Source of the DNA: Globodera rostochiensis
Taxonomy: Eukaryota > Nematoda > Chromadorea > Rhabditida > Heteroderidae
DNA length: 64,000 bases
Direction of reading: 5' to 3'
Assembly: GCA_018350325.1 (NCBI GenBank)
Contig: JAEVLN010000008.1
Location: 1,922,001-1,986,000 of the forward strand
The notes under the pieces are model-generated. The model saw only the letters and a program-made list of their open reading frames with translations. It searched no databases and was not told the origin of the DNA. Both the position numbers and the translations under genes were made by a program. Positions 1 through 10,724 of the stretch are shown here, piece by piece; position 1 is the first letter of the stretch; the number at the start of each line of letters is the position of its first letter.

Positions 1-88
1 TAGTGGCATTGCTTGTGATCCATTGGAATTTTCGAGGCGGAATCCTTGGATCAAAATTTTTTTTTCCAGAAAATAGAAAAAATACCGA

Positions 89-494
89 TCATTTAAGTGG
101 GTCGGTGTAGAAACGCTTTCCGATATACTTCCCGCATAAAGCGATCTGCTTGTCGATTCTGTCAACGGGTTTCCTCTGTTTACTGACGAGGAATTCGATG
201 GAGACGGTAAACTGAAATGCGAAGGCAAATAAAATAATTAACCAAAATCCGGAGAAGGACCTGATCAATTTTCCACCAAAGTCGGCAGTTCTCATTCCGG
301 TCCCGAATCCAAAACGAAGTTTGGTTGGCGGAAAGCGAGTTTCCAATGGCTATGAAAAAATCGTCATTAGTTTATTCTTTCTATTTTTGTTTAATTAATT
401 GGAGCTATTTTGAAGCAAATTAAATAAGGTCACCAATCACCTTTCGTAATTTTCGCATTGTCAGACCATTATTGTTGACGGAATTCGGCGGCAT
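89..494 (-). CDS. Small single-pass membrane protein
   Basis: Two exons on the minus strand, 494-441 and 349-89, join in phase to give 104 residues. The first exon encodes MPPNSVNNNGLTMRKLRK. The second carries a basic stretch followed by one hydrophobic segment (about residues 50-68, FWLIILFAFAFQF core), then a Lys/Arg-rich tail ending YTDPLK. The donor (AAG|GTGATT) and acceptor (CATAG|CC) are good. I do not recognise the family. The layout suggests a type II or tail-in single-pass protein. A longer gene model reaching beyond the left edge is not needed, because the stop codon lies inside the window. Confidence 0.55.
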
Positions 495-569
495 TTTTAC
501 TTCATCGCGATGAAAACAAAGCTCTTGCATGATTGCCGTGACGTCATGAATCGGAGGTTTAATCCAAAA

Positions 570-1250
570 ATTCAAACGCTTTCGAATTTCTCAGGATTCT
601 ACATATATTCACATTACAATGTTTGATCTGGTTAGCTTCAAAAGAAGTTGTAACGAAAAAACTTTTGAAAAAGTGAACAAGTTGGAGGGGAACGATATAT
701 CTATTTTCAAAAAGGTACTTGAAAATGCCATTCAGAGTGTTGAAAATTTGGATTTTAACAAAGGAACTCACGATTTGGAATTGTGTATATTCAAAATTTT
801 CAATTAGAAAAAGGTCATTTTATCAAAAATGTACCCTCTCAAAACGGAGCACCACGATTGGGCGCGCACGATTGGGCGCCGGCACGTTCGGTGCCGGCAC
901 GATTCGGTGCCCGAAGCAAACAAACAAAATTGGTATCATACAAAAGCTATCAGTATGCTGAACCTTTGACCAAGCTAAAGCTAACCGATTCGTCTTTTCA
1001 CAAAAAGGTTATAGGTTTAAAACCTGTGAAAATTGCCATTTTTGTCGTGATGACGTCATAACTTTCTTCGTTTAAGCCGAATCGCTTAGCTTTTGCCTTT
1101 GTAAGCTTCTTCTTATTACATGCTTTCGAATGATACCAAGAATGTTTGGTTTGGTTGACTTTGAACAAAGTTTTAACGAAAAACTTGTCGGCGCCCAATC
1201 GTGCGCGCCCAGTTGCGGGGTACCGTCTCAAAACATTGGCTTGAAAATTT
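570..1250. repeat. Dispersed repeat with 21-nt inverted repeat
   Basis: A perfect 21-nt inverted repeat lies at 860-880 (gggcgcgcacgattgggcgc plus c) and 1190-1210. The sequences around 831-847 and 1220-1236 are related direct copies (taccctctcaaaac / taccgtctcaaaac). Segments at 618-660 and 1141-1185 are similar to each other and to 46070-46130 (core tttggttgactttga). This looks like a degraded non-autonomous element family. Confidence 0.5.
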
Positions 1251-1404
1251 TGTAATTTTTTAGACACTTTACCATATTTTCGTGTGTACGTTCTGCTTAA
1301 AAGATTTGAAAAAACATAATGATAAATCAAACTTAAAATCCTTAACTTAATCTTTTGCACAACGGTCTCACCCAATACTCGTATTGCTCAGTAGTTAAAT
1401 TCTG

Positions 1405-2240
1405 GATTGGCAGACATTTGCGCCAGACATTTGTGCCTAAGCCAAAATAGACATTTGCGCCGCGGACATTTGTGCCGCGACATTTGCGCCGCAGACAATT
1501 GCGCCGCAAGCCGAAATAGACATTTGCGCCGCAAGCCAAAATAGACATTTGCGCCGCGACACTTGCGCCGCGGACATTTGCGCCGCAGGGAAAATTCTAG
1601 ATTTGCGCCGACAAAAAAAACTCAAAATTAAAAAATGCGGAAAGTATGGAGCATAGGGCCAAGGCTCAAAATCACTCAAAAAGGGGTTCGTTAGGCTTAG
1701 GCCTAAGATTGGAATTTTTGATGAAAATAAGTGAATCTTAAAATAAAAATAGGGTCCCCTCTATGCTTTTCAGTTCGCGGCGCACATGTGACGTTTACCC
1801 CTACGGCGCAAATGTCGCGGCCCAAAAGTAGAATTTTCCCTGCGGCGTAAATGTCTGCGGCGCAAATGTCTATTTTGGCTTGCGGCGCAAATGTTGCTGC
1901 GCAAATGTCTGCGGCGCAAATGTCTGCGGCGCAAATGTCTATTTTGGCTTGCGGCGCAAATGTTGCTGCGCAAATGTCTGCGGCGCAAATGTCTGCGGCG
2001 CAAATGTCTGCGGCGCAAATGTCTGCGGCGCAAATGTCTGCGGCGCAAATGTCGCGGCGCAAATGTCTATTTTGGCTTGCGGCGCAAATGTCTATTTCGG
2101 CTTGCGGCGCAATTGTCTGCGGCGCAAATGTCTATTTCGGCTTGCGGCGCAAATGTCTGCGGCGCAAATGTCTATTTTGGCTTGCGGCGCAAATGTCCGC
2201 GGCGCAAATGTCTATTTTGGCTTGCGGCGCAAATGTCCTA
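1405..2240. repeat. Foldback element A with tandem-repeat arms
   Basis: The left arm (about 1405-1605) consists of gacatttgcgccgc units, some extended by aagccaaaata. The right arm (about 1800-2240) is the reverse complement (gcggcgcaaatgtc, some extended by tattttggctt). The spacer (about 195 nt) contains ttaggcttaggcctaag at 1691-1707, which matches the nematode telomere unit TTAGGC. The arms could form a long snap-back hairpin. Confidence 0.8.
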
Positions 2241-2896
2241 CCACGAAATTCTGTGTCTTTGCCTTATTCATTTTTCGACTCTCAACAGAAGAAGCCTTTT
2301 ATGAAGGCAACAGCCTCTTCAATGGAATTGAGAGTGTTGAATGGGTGAAAGAGATTGGATGAATCAACAATTATTGGGAGTTCTATTCAGTACGGATATG
2401 TAAGAAACCAACGAATCATAAGTGGTGAATCCATCTTCTTTTATTTGTTTATCAAATGATTGGAAATACTGTACTGTATGACACCGGCACTCCGCTTCGC
2501 CGGGTGCCTTCATACCGGCTCTACATCGTATGAGCTTTTTGTTAGAGGGACTTTAAGAAAAAATTGGGATCGGGATTAAAATACCGGGATTCGGGTCACC
2601 CCCATCTCATTAACACCCAACTCATCAACTCGGCCCAAAAATAAACATCAATTTTAAACATATTCTCCTTTTTGTTGCTGTTCTTCCATTTACCCTTTGC
2701 CATGAATGACCCTTCAACAGCCCTTTGGCCTCCCGCCGATTTACTGTCCAAATCGGGAGACCCAAAGGGAAGAACACCCCAACCCCAATCTCCTATTCTC
2801 CAACATCTCAAAATACCTTTCTGGAGGCCTCCCGCACATTTTTTCTCGAGAGAGGCGGTTACCTATTTCATTTTGACGTTGTATCCCCTAAGGAAA

Positions 2897-3332
2897 ATGC
2901 CGTTTCTAGCGTCTTCGAGTGCTGAAGAGCCCATGTCATTGGCCAGCTTAATTACCGGATCGAATTGTTTGAAGGCGTGTGGCATGGAGGACATTCAACA
3001 CGCGGCCAGGGTTGGTGCCGGCCATAATGATAAGCTCAAATTGTAAAAAGCAAGCATTATTGTTGGCCATTCTGTTTAATTAATACGGATGAACACATAA
3101 AAACTCAATTCCTTTTCCTGCCCTCCTCCCCCCCACCCTTTCATAATTACTTCATTTTTTTCATCAGAGGGCCTCCGATCTGTTCGCAACAGTCAGAGTT
3201 TGTGCCATTGTGCTCACTTCGCTGTTGGCACTTTACTTTGTTTTGTTAATCGCTTTGCGCGTTTACAATTTGAATGTGCGCCAAAAGAGAAGCAACGGAG
3301 AAGAACATTTTGTGAGAGAATCGAACGGTTAG
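2897..3332 (+). CDS. Small single-pass membrane protein
   Basis: Exons 2897-3042 and 3170-3332 join in phase (split Leu codon) to give 102 residues. The N-terminal half is polar and contains SNCLKACGMED. A single strong transmembrane segment follows (VCAIVLTSLLALYFVLLIAL), then a basic stop-transfer (NVRQKR) and a short tail. The donor is TT|GTAAAA and the acceptor CATCAGAG|G. The family is unknown. The upstream in-frame stretch from 2672 is probably leader sequence and is not counted. Confidence 0.5.
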
Positions 3333-3354
3333 AGGAAAATTAGAAACAGCTAAT

Positions 3355-3726
3355 ATGTACAGCTATTTGTCAAATGACGCAGTTGCAGAAAAGCTGAAAG
3401 AGTTCTGTCCCTCCTCGACCTCGTCGCTGTCGTCCTGTTCGCGGCCCACTCCGATCTACTCCCACCCACAACTGTCCCAATCGGCTGCAGAGTTTCCCCA
3501 TTCCCACGACACCACCGCTGCCGCCACTCCCATGCCCATGCCTCCGCCGAGCATTTGCCGCCAATACGACAAAAATGCCGATGATGGGGACGACGGAAGT
3601 GCCGAAAAGCCAAACTTATTGTTCACACAGTTCCAACTCGGAAACAGCCAAAAACTACACTTTAATAGTCTGAGCGACTATTTGTTGGCCAAACGAATGG
3701 CGGCAAATGCTGGCAATGGGAATTGA
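3355..3726 (+). CDS. Possible short Ser/Pro-rich ORF
   Basis: One uninterrupted 123-codon ORF begins 22 nt after the stop of the preceding gene. It is rich in Ser, Pro and His-Asp, and ends with a more ordered stretch (KLHFNSLSDYLLAKRM). It has no family match by eye. It could be an independent gene, a second cistron or part of an alternative 3' end of the gene upstream. Evidence is limited to length and composition. Confidence 0.3.
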   Translation: MYSYLSNDAVAEKLKEFCPSSTSSLSSCSRPTPIYSHPQLSQSAAEFPHSHDTTAAATPMPMPPPSICRQYDKNADDGDDGSAEKPNLLFTQFQLGNSQKLHFNSLSDYLLAKRMAANAGNGN

Positions 3727-4466
3727 CGAAAGCGATCTTCTCCGTGTGTCCGTCCATGTCAAGGTTGTGGCGACCATCGGCGGTCGATTCGATTGCATTA
3801 CCCCCCCCCCCCCCCCCACAATTCCTGTTTCTGTTTCGACACAACAATTTCTATCTTTCTCTTCCATTTGCGCAAGTGCAGCCTTCCCACAAGCAATCCA
3901 ATCACCCGCCCGCCCGCCCGCAACTAAAATCGGTGCAAAGATGTCCTTGAAGTGAATGGGATGGAAGTGGGACAGAGAATGTTATGACTGACTGACGGAG
4001 ATGCTTGCTTAGGTATTTCCCGTCCTTATTTCAACCCATCTTCGGTGCATTTCATTTTGTTTGTTGTTTAAATTAAATAATTGAATCAGTTCACTCAGAT
4101 ATGCTGATCAATTAGTATTTATCAAAGCGGTGAATAAAATTAAATGACAAAGATAAACGCAACGTTTTAATTTGATCTTTGTAATTTGAAACAGTTTGAT
4201 GGACGGTTTCGGAAATGGGAGGAGGGGGGGGGGGGATTCGATCGAATTCGACTGATTTGTGAGTGGAGGAAGAAGAAGAACGCATCGTGTGGCAGGAGGG
4301 GAGGGGGGGGGGGGGGGACAATATTCGACGGAAAAAGAGCAACCAACCAGCGACAATAGTCCATTTGGAGGTGAATGGAGAGTTGGGCGGGCAGTCCGCT
4401 CTAACTCAGCTTAAATTCAATTCCAATTTTCACACATTGATATTACCACTTTAAGATAATTAGGGA
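3727..4466. other. Intergenic region with C and G runs
   Basis: No gene seen. Homopolymer C (about 3801-3817) and G tracts (about 4226-4236 and 4302-4317) generate spurious proline- or glycine-rich frames. Confidence 0.6.
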
Positions 4467-5923
4467 ATGATGTTCAAGGACTTGCTCCCTTCGCTAGGCT
4501 TCTGTCCTTTCCACGCTCTTCTCTGGGTGCTCAAAGGCTTTTTTATATTTCGCTTCATCAAATTCTTCGAAATTTTTGTCCGAAGCATTTGGGGACACTT
4601 TTTTACTCGGCCACAAAATTTGGAGCCCTATAAACAAAGTTGGACAGGTATTTTGCATATTATTTGTTGCGTAAATTTTGTCCCAATTGGCTTAGTGATC
4701 ACCGGCTGCACGGATGGAATTGGCAGGGCATATTTGGAGGAATTGGTTGCCACAAAAGGAATACGAAAACTGTTTTTGATCGCTCGAAATTCGACCAAAT
4801 TGGAGTCTTTGAGCTCGTATTTGAGTAAATTGAACGAAACAAATAATTAGAATTTACCGGAATTTAAGAGGAAACTTACGAGGGATGTGAAATCAAAACG
4901 GCAATTTTTGATTTTGAAAAGGATGACTTTGAGCAGATGCCATACGAGTTGCAATCATTGGAAGTCGGCATTTTGAGTAGTTTTTATACCATTTCCTTCC
5001 AATTTGACCCCCCCCCCCCTCCTCCATCGTACTCAGTTAACTGCGCAGGAACGGCTCCGGACCGGGTGGCCAACTTTGCCAATTTGCCCATTGGACTTTC
5101 GTCCGCCATTCTCCGTGTCAACCTTCTCTCCTGTGTAAAGGTATCGATCAGTTGCGCGATTGTCCAAACTTTTTTAACCACCTTTTCCAACCAAAAAGAT
5201 GATCGAACTGATCCTTCCGGGAATGCTTAAACGCGATCGGGGCATTATCGTCAACTTCTCCTCAATCACTGTACCATTCATCCCATCCCTCGCTGTACTT
5301 CATCCATTTTTTAGGGTTGGCGTCCCTTGCCCTATATGTCCACTTACCCTGCCAGGTGACCCAGCGTAACATTATTATGGTTAATTTATATTTGTTTTAA
5401 GCAAAGCCGCGATCAGTTTCTTCACCGATTCGCTGGGTGATGAGTTTGCTCATACAAACGTCAAAATTCAGGTCCAACTCCCCCCCCCCGCATAATGTCC
5501 TCCAACAAATTGCAACTGCAAAAGCGTCCATCTTCCCATTTGCCTCTTGCAGTGTCTGTTCCCACTTTTGGTCGCCACCAAATTAACGCAATACGCTTCT
5601 GAAGACGCTAATCTGTTTGTTCTCGATACCAAAAGCTATGCAAGACAAGCCGTCAACATAATCGGAAATTACCGCATTTCCACCGGCTGTTTTGTGCACG
5701 ATATGCAGGTTAGGGGAGGGGGGGGGGAGTTGCAACTTTTCTTCAACCTTTGCCTTTTTTGTATGATCAGATAGCATTTGGCAGTCTGATCGGCTTCAAC
5801 CTCTTCAAGCTCTTTTATGTCCCTTTCGGCATTCTCGGAATTCACAAGAAAAGATTTGATGCGTACAGAATGAGAGTGATAGAAACAGAGGAAGCCAAGA
5901 GCGGTGGGATAAAGTCAGAATAA
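4467..5923 (+). CDS. 17-beta-hydroxysteroid dehydrogenase-like SDR
   Basis: Nine exons (4467-4647, 4696-4824, 4869-4976, 5037-5140, 5199-5270, 5315-5355, 5402-5471, 5553-5708, 5771-5923) close exactly to 337 residues. Short-chain dehydrogenase/reductase features follow in order: an N-terminal hydrophobic segment, the cofactor-binding TGxxxGIG motif (TGCTDGIG, about residue 63), the INCAG strand, the LPGML..RGIIVNFSS core with catalytic Ser, and the catalytic Tyr-x3-Lys (YPASK, created across the 5355/5402 splice). The membrane-anchored layout matches the HSD17B12/LET-767 branch, which reduces 3-ketoacyl or steroid substrates at the ER. Introns are as short as 44 nt. An apparent in-frame TAG near 4848 lies inside a 44-nt intron, so the gene looks intact. 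The exact substrate cannot be told from sequence. Confidence 0.85.
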
Positions 5924-6329
5924 ATGAAGAAGATCGGACGAATCATTGCGAAAGTCCATTAATTAACATTCAAAAAGTTAAATTAGAATTAATTGAAATA
6001 TATAAAATGTCAAAATGTGGAAATAACAAAAAAAAATATCAGGGAAATGTAAATTGAGAGTGTAAAGTAGTTTGAATTTTTTCGCAATTCGAATTAACAC
6101 AAGGCCATCAGCACTGGTTTGGAAGAAAGAATTCGGCGACTCCTCGTCGAATTCTGCCCCGCCCGAGGCATCATCCAATCGCCCTCCCAAATTTGAATTT
6201 CTTTACATTGCCAGCGGCAATGCCTCCCCTCCCCAATCCCCCCCCCCCGCCGAATTGCGCCGTTTGCCCATTTAAAACCGCGTAACTTTGCACTGCGCCA
6301 TTCATTTCACTTGCCTTCAACTTCAACTT
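5924..6329. other. Intergenic region
   Basis: No gene seen. It is the 3' flank of the dehydrogenase and the promoter of the next gene. A run of C lies at about 6239-6248. Confidence 0.5.
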
Positions 6330-7732
6330 ATGCTGGCCCAAATGGTAAGCCTTCCCTCTCTTTTTGCTGTGCTTTTTGCAACTGTCGCTCTCTTTCAGTG
6401 GAAACATTTGCTGATTTTATGCCTTTTTCCGTTAGTCACTTTGGGCTGTCTTGGCGGGGCATCGCTTCCCGGCCAATTTCCTGGCCAGACCAATTTCGAC
6501 AGCTACGCATCGCCTCCGAGTTATAAAAGTGAGTCAAAAAAGGTGAAAAACTCAGTGTGAAGTTTAAGCAGCGCCCGCAGATCCAAGTCCAAATCCAAAT
6601 CCGGCTCCTCCGCTCGCTTTGGTGGCCCCTCCCGCCTCCGTTTCCCCTCCGGCGCCACTGCCGCCTCTCGCCCCCCTCCCCCCTCTTCCGCAATTACCAC
6701 AACCGCTCCAGTCCCTCACCAAATACCCTCCCCCGGCAACTTATTCAGGTAATTTTTTTAATCACGTCATCCTTACATTATCTTTTAGTTGGTCCTCCTC
6801 CATCTTACGGAGTTTCGCCTCCCTTCACTATCAAACCGGGTCAGTCAGTAATTAACGGTTGATTGTGTTCAGCCGAGTGACTCTTTTAGAACCCACATAT
6901 CCGACACTGCCCACCATCCCACCATTATATTCTGTTGTGCCACCAGATTACAAGGTGAACGTCCTCAATGTGCCAGTTTTAAAAGTTTTGTTAAGGTCGA
7001 AGTCCTTCCTGCGCCTACTCTGCCAACATTGGCACCATTCGTCTTCCCGGCACTGCCAACTCTGCCCCCTCCCCCAGAACCAATTTTCTTCGCCGGACCT
7101 CCACCGCCCCCGCCAGTGAAAATCGCAAGCTATTGTTCGCATTTACCCGTTAATGAATTGATTTTCAAATATTTGAGCTGTTGGGCCGCCGCCCTCTCCA
7201 CCGCCTCCGCCTCCCCCTCCGGCTTATTCAGTCTCACCCTACGAAGTGCCCCCTCCGGGTAAAAATAAAACTTTCCCAAGGGGACCAGTATTTTATGTAT
7301 TCCATTCATTTCAGCGTATAACCCGGCATTTAAAGTCGTGAATCCGACGAATTCTTTTGAGTCGGCAGGGAATGAGCAGCAACAATTGTCGCTGAACAAA
7401 GGACAGAGCCAAACGGTTCAGCAGCAAAATAACCATTTGCAGCAAGAGGGAAATCAGAGGGAGGAAAAGGGGGCGGAAGAAGCCCGAGAAAGAGGAAACC
7501 CCGGAGGGGAAGGCGCTGAGAAGCCTAAACAATTCGGGGTCACACAGCAGCAGGTAGGAGAATGCATGACGATTATCGGCGGTCATTTCACCAATATGCG
7601 TTGTATCATTAAATTATTGAGGCTGCTCAGCAATTGGACCAACCCTCGGTGATCGGAATGAACCCACTCCAGATGAGAGACCATCTACGGACACAGCTGA
7701 AGAAGAACAGGAAGGCATGGAACCAGCCGTAG
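6330..7732 (+). CDS. Secreted proline-rich protein
   Basis: Nine exons (6330-6344, 6399-6528, 6572-6748, 6789-6839, 6890-6954, 6996-7134, 7178-7258, 7315-7553, 7622-7732) join in phase to about 335 residues. A signal peptide is clear: HLLILCLFPLVTLGC, then cleavage near GLGG/ASL. The middle is Pro-rich with a recurring YSVGPPPS motif (twice), plus SVSP and PPPP runs. The C-terminal part switches to Gln/Glu-rich polar sequence. It resembles extracellular or cuticle-associated Pro-rich proteins, with no catalytic domain. The last exon is ambiguous: another frame gives an acidic tail ending at 7800 (TDVMIPHKLN), which would need a different acceptor. Confidence 0.6.
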
Positions 7733-7800
7733 AAGAGTCGAAGGCAGAGCCACTTAAACTCTCAGGGACCGATGTGATGATACCTCATAAATTGAACTAA

Positions 7801-8579
7801 TTACCGTTGCAAATTGACGATTTCATTTGAGCATATTAAAAAGGTCACCCAATGAATCCTGAAGACATCGTACCCTCCGCGGAACGAACCCCCCCCCCCC
7901 CCCCCCCCCCCCTCCCTTTACTTCCAACTTTCTTAACTCCTCCCTCCCGTCCCCGCACTTTTATTGCTTCAGAGAGCTTTGATTGTTTTTTGATCGGGCA
8001 TTTTGTGCAGAATTGAAAAACTTAAGCAATAAAATTTCAAAATTTTATTGAATAGAGTATTATAAAAAGGCCTAAACCGAAAGAAAAGAAAGCGTTCAAT
8101 TGCCTTCCAATGAAATCGCCCACCCCGCCTTCTGTGATCAGTGATCACTGACACGTGGGCCCATTTGCTTCAAAATTTCTTTCCGTCGTTAGTCCAATCG
8201 CTTTAATCTCATTAATACGCCATTCTGATTTCAAATTGCACCAAATACCAAATTTGGATGTAGTGAAGTATTTAAGATAAGTTGTTTAGTAAGGCCGATG
8301 TTGGACTGACCATTAAAATGGCCTCGTAATTGGGTGGTGACACTAATTGAATGAATGAGCGACCAAATGACTATGAGCCTTTGGGCTGGGGTGGGGGAGG
8401 GAATTGTGCGCAAATGGGCAGATATTGCTTTTGCCCATATGCCGTGCCAATTCCATTCATTCATTGCATCGGCAGATTGTCGTACAATCCTTCTCCGTCC
8501 ACCCACCCCCTCCACCCCTTCCATTCATTCATTACACACACTCAATTAGCACCAACCAATTGCCCTTCCCTAGAAACAG
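7801..8579. other. Intergenic region
   Basis: No convincing gene. A long C run lies at 7890-7911. It includes the presumed upstream region of the homeobox gene. Confidence 0.5.
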
Positions 8580-9570
8580 ATGCTGGCTGCTCCGTCCTAT
8601 TCAAATTCAAATTATCTTGGCATAAACAATAATTGTCCACAAGTTTTTCCAGCATATTTGAAGCACAAAATGGCCACAAACTTTTCTATTGAATCATTGC
8701 TGGTGGCTAACGAAGACGAAGAACTGCAAAACGATGGTAATCTTTTGGCAAATGCCACTAGGCAAAGCTCTCTGTCCTGGTGACATTGGCACAGATAAAA
8801 TGGCCGAACACCAACATAAAGCTCAACATCTCTTTTGTCCTACCAGCAAAGCTCGCCGAGGTCGGACGGCCTTCACATTTACGCAATTGGTCAGTCCAAC
8901 GACCGTTTAGCTCGTTAAAGTTAGTTAATTGAAAGATTGCACTGGAAAGCCGCTTTAAGCAGAATCGCTATTTGAAAGTTGGCGAAAGGACAAAATTGGC
9001 GCAAATGTTGGGTCTTAACGAAACGCAGGTGCGATCATTCGGCAAAAAACGGGAGAATATTTAATCCTTTCACCGCTTCAGATCAAAATTTGGTTCCAAA
9101 ACAGACGCACAAAATGGTTAGACGAATTCAAAACCTACTCTGGACTAAGAAAAACCTTTAGGAAAAGGGAAGGTTCGGAAACAGAAGGAACGGAGAATGT
9201 TGGCGATCTATCGGGACAAAATAAAAGGAATTCAGAGAATGGCGGTATAAAAAGTGTTGTAAAGCTCCGAACAGAAAGGACAAGCAATGGAGAAAGCCCT
9301 CCGGGGGTGCTTGGGGGAATCTTTCCCGCCTTTGTCACTCCTCTGGCATTCAGTCAAAGTCGTCCCCCGACTGTTGCTGCCCTCCGGCGTTTTGTGGGTC
9401 CGGGGAAGCAATGCCGGCTCAACTCAGCAGAACGGCCTTGCCGAAGTGTGAAGACGACCCTTCTCCCGCCTTATCCCCCGCCTTACGCCAACGAATGCCC
9501 CCCAATCCCTTTACTCTTCCAGCAGCCAATGGACTCCCAGCTAATGCGGAAAGCCATTTGTAATCCGTAA
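8580..9570 (+). CDS. NK-like homeodomain transcription factor
   Basis: Exons 8580-8736, 8795-8889, 8936-9028, 9082-9116 and 9162-9570 close to 262 residues. The homeodomain (about residues 76-133) is split over four exons. It begins RRGRTAFTFTQL, continues through the helix 2 region GERTKLAQMLGLNETQ, and ends in recognition helix KIWFQNRRTKWKRE with Gln50 and Asn51. This is an ANTP-class, NKL-type domain; RTAFT, RYLKVGER and ETQIKIWFQNRRTKWK most recall the NK1/CEH-1 group, but I would not name an ortholog. The tail is Ser/Pro-rich. A further 3' exon is possible: codons ending AAT CC are followed by GTAAAT, and open sequence runs from about 9620 to 9811. Confidence 0.85.
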
Positions 9571-10724
9571 ATGTTCAACTAATTTGAAGCGAACATTTTT
9601 AGCATTTTGTTCAAGTGACATGACATTTCACCCCCAAAATGTCCCAACATTTCGCTTATGGCGCAGCAACAGCAGCTGGCACCAACAGTTCCTACGACAC
9701 TTTTCCGGATTATTCCTTCAGCAACAAAATTGTCCGACACGTCTCACCAACAAAATGCTGTTGAACATCGACGATCAGTTGACTCTGCGCACATTTGTCA
9801 ATGACAGATGAACAACACAACATCACTAAGCCCAACACTGACGTTATGACCCGACTTTATACTTTTTGTGTTTGTACCTTATTAAATAAAATACAAATAA
9901 ATACAATTGACAAATTTGGGCCAACCACCGAATAGCTCCATCGGGCACTTCAGTGTAAGCACTCAAAATGTGGGACTGGAACGGCACGAACAAGGGACGG
10001 TCGAATTGGCAGCCCCTTACAAGCAAGCTTTTTATTCACTTTTTATGTACTCAATCTTCCGGTTAATTTGGTTTTAATTTCCCCTTTTAAATTATGTTCA
10101 ATTCATTCCTCCATTCTTCCCTCAAATATTCGCATATTTATTACTTAGAGCTCATTTGGCGCCAGACTCGCAGTAATTGCCAATTTGAAATTGGGGGAGG
10201 GAGCGCCGAAGGATGAAATGACTGACAGTCGGCCGACATAATGGGCCAATTTGGGTCCTATCCCTATGCGGCAGAAAATTGGTTAGTCGATCGAAGAATT
10301 CTGTTGAGTTGGGGACGTGGCACTGCTGTTTGGGCACCGGGAACATTTGGGCCCCAGGGCCTAAATGAGCTTACAAATTAGGCTCAGACCTAAACATAGG
10401 CTAACTTATTCTATGAACGGAGATAATCTGCAATTGTGCCGGAATTATACTCTTGTTATATTAGGCCCACCAAGGAAAAGTACCGAAAATTTTTATGGGT
10501 GAGACGCAGTTGGCTCAGACCAAAAGAAAAATGAATTGAAAAGGCATAAAATGGCTCGAATTGAATGTTATAAAGTTAAGTGAAAGAGTGAAAAAAGCGG
10601 CGAAGTGAAAAGGAATATAACTGAAATGTTGTGAATGAACTCATCGATGACAAAAGAAAAGAATGTAAAATGTAAAAGGCCAAAGGATTGCAAAGAACGC
10701 CCTCCGCCCCCCCCCCTTTCGTCC
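9571..10724. other. Mostly non-coding; possible extra exons
   Basis: An open stretch at 9620-9811 (plus) may be a last homeobox exon. Two short minus-strand ORFs (10346-10152 and 10026-9844) have protein-like composition, but I see no linking splice pattern. A C run lies near 10709-10717. No gene is called. Confidence 0.4.

Larger units (their letters stand above)
495..2896. other. Intergenic region, repeat-rich
   Basis: No convincing gene. It holds a dispersed repeat, a 21-nt inverted repeat pair and a large foldback element (listed separately). The long ORFs across 1400-2360 are products of the 15-nt repeat, which is open in most frames, and are not taken as genes. Confidence 0.6.

Noticed and set aside
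1703..2362. Overlapping ORFs of 90-165 codons on both strands
   Set aside because: They are frames of the 15-nt foldback arm repeat, open in nearly all frames, with no splice or start context.
4840..4890. Dehydrogenase looked like a pseudogene (TAG plus frameshift)
   Set aside because: A 44-nt GT..AG intron 4825-4868 removes both and gives YLKETYEGCEIKTAIF in frame.
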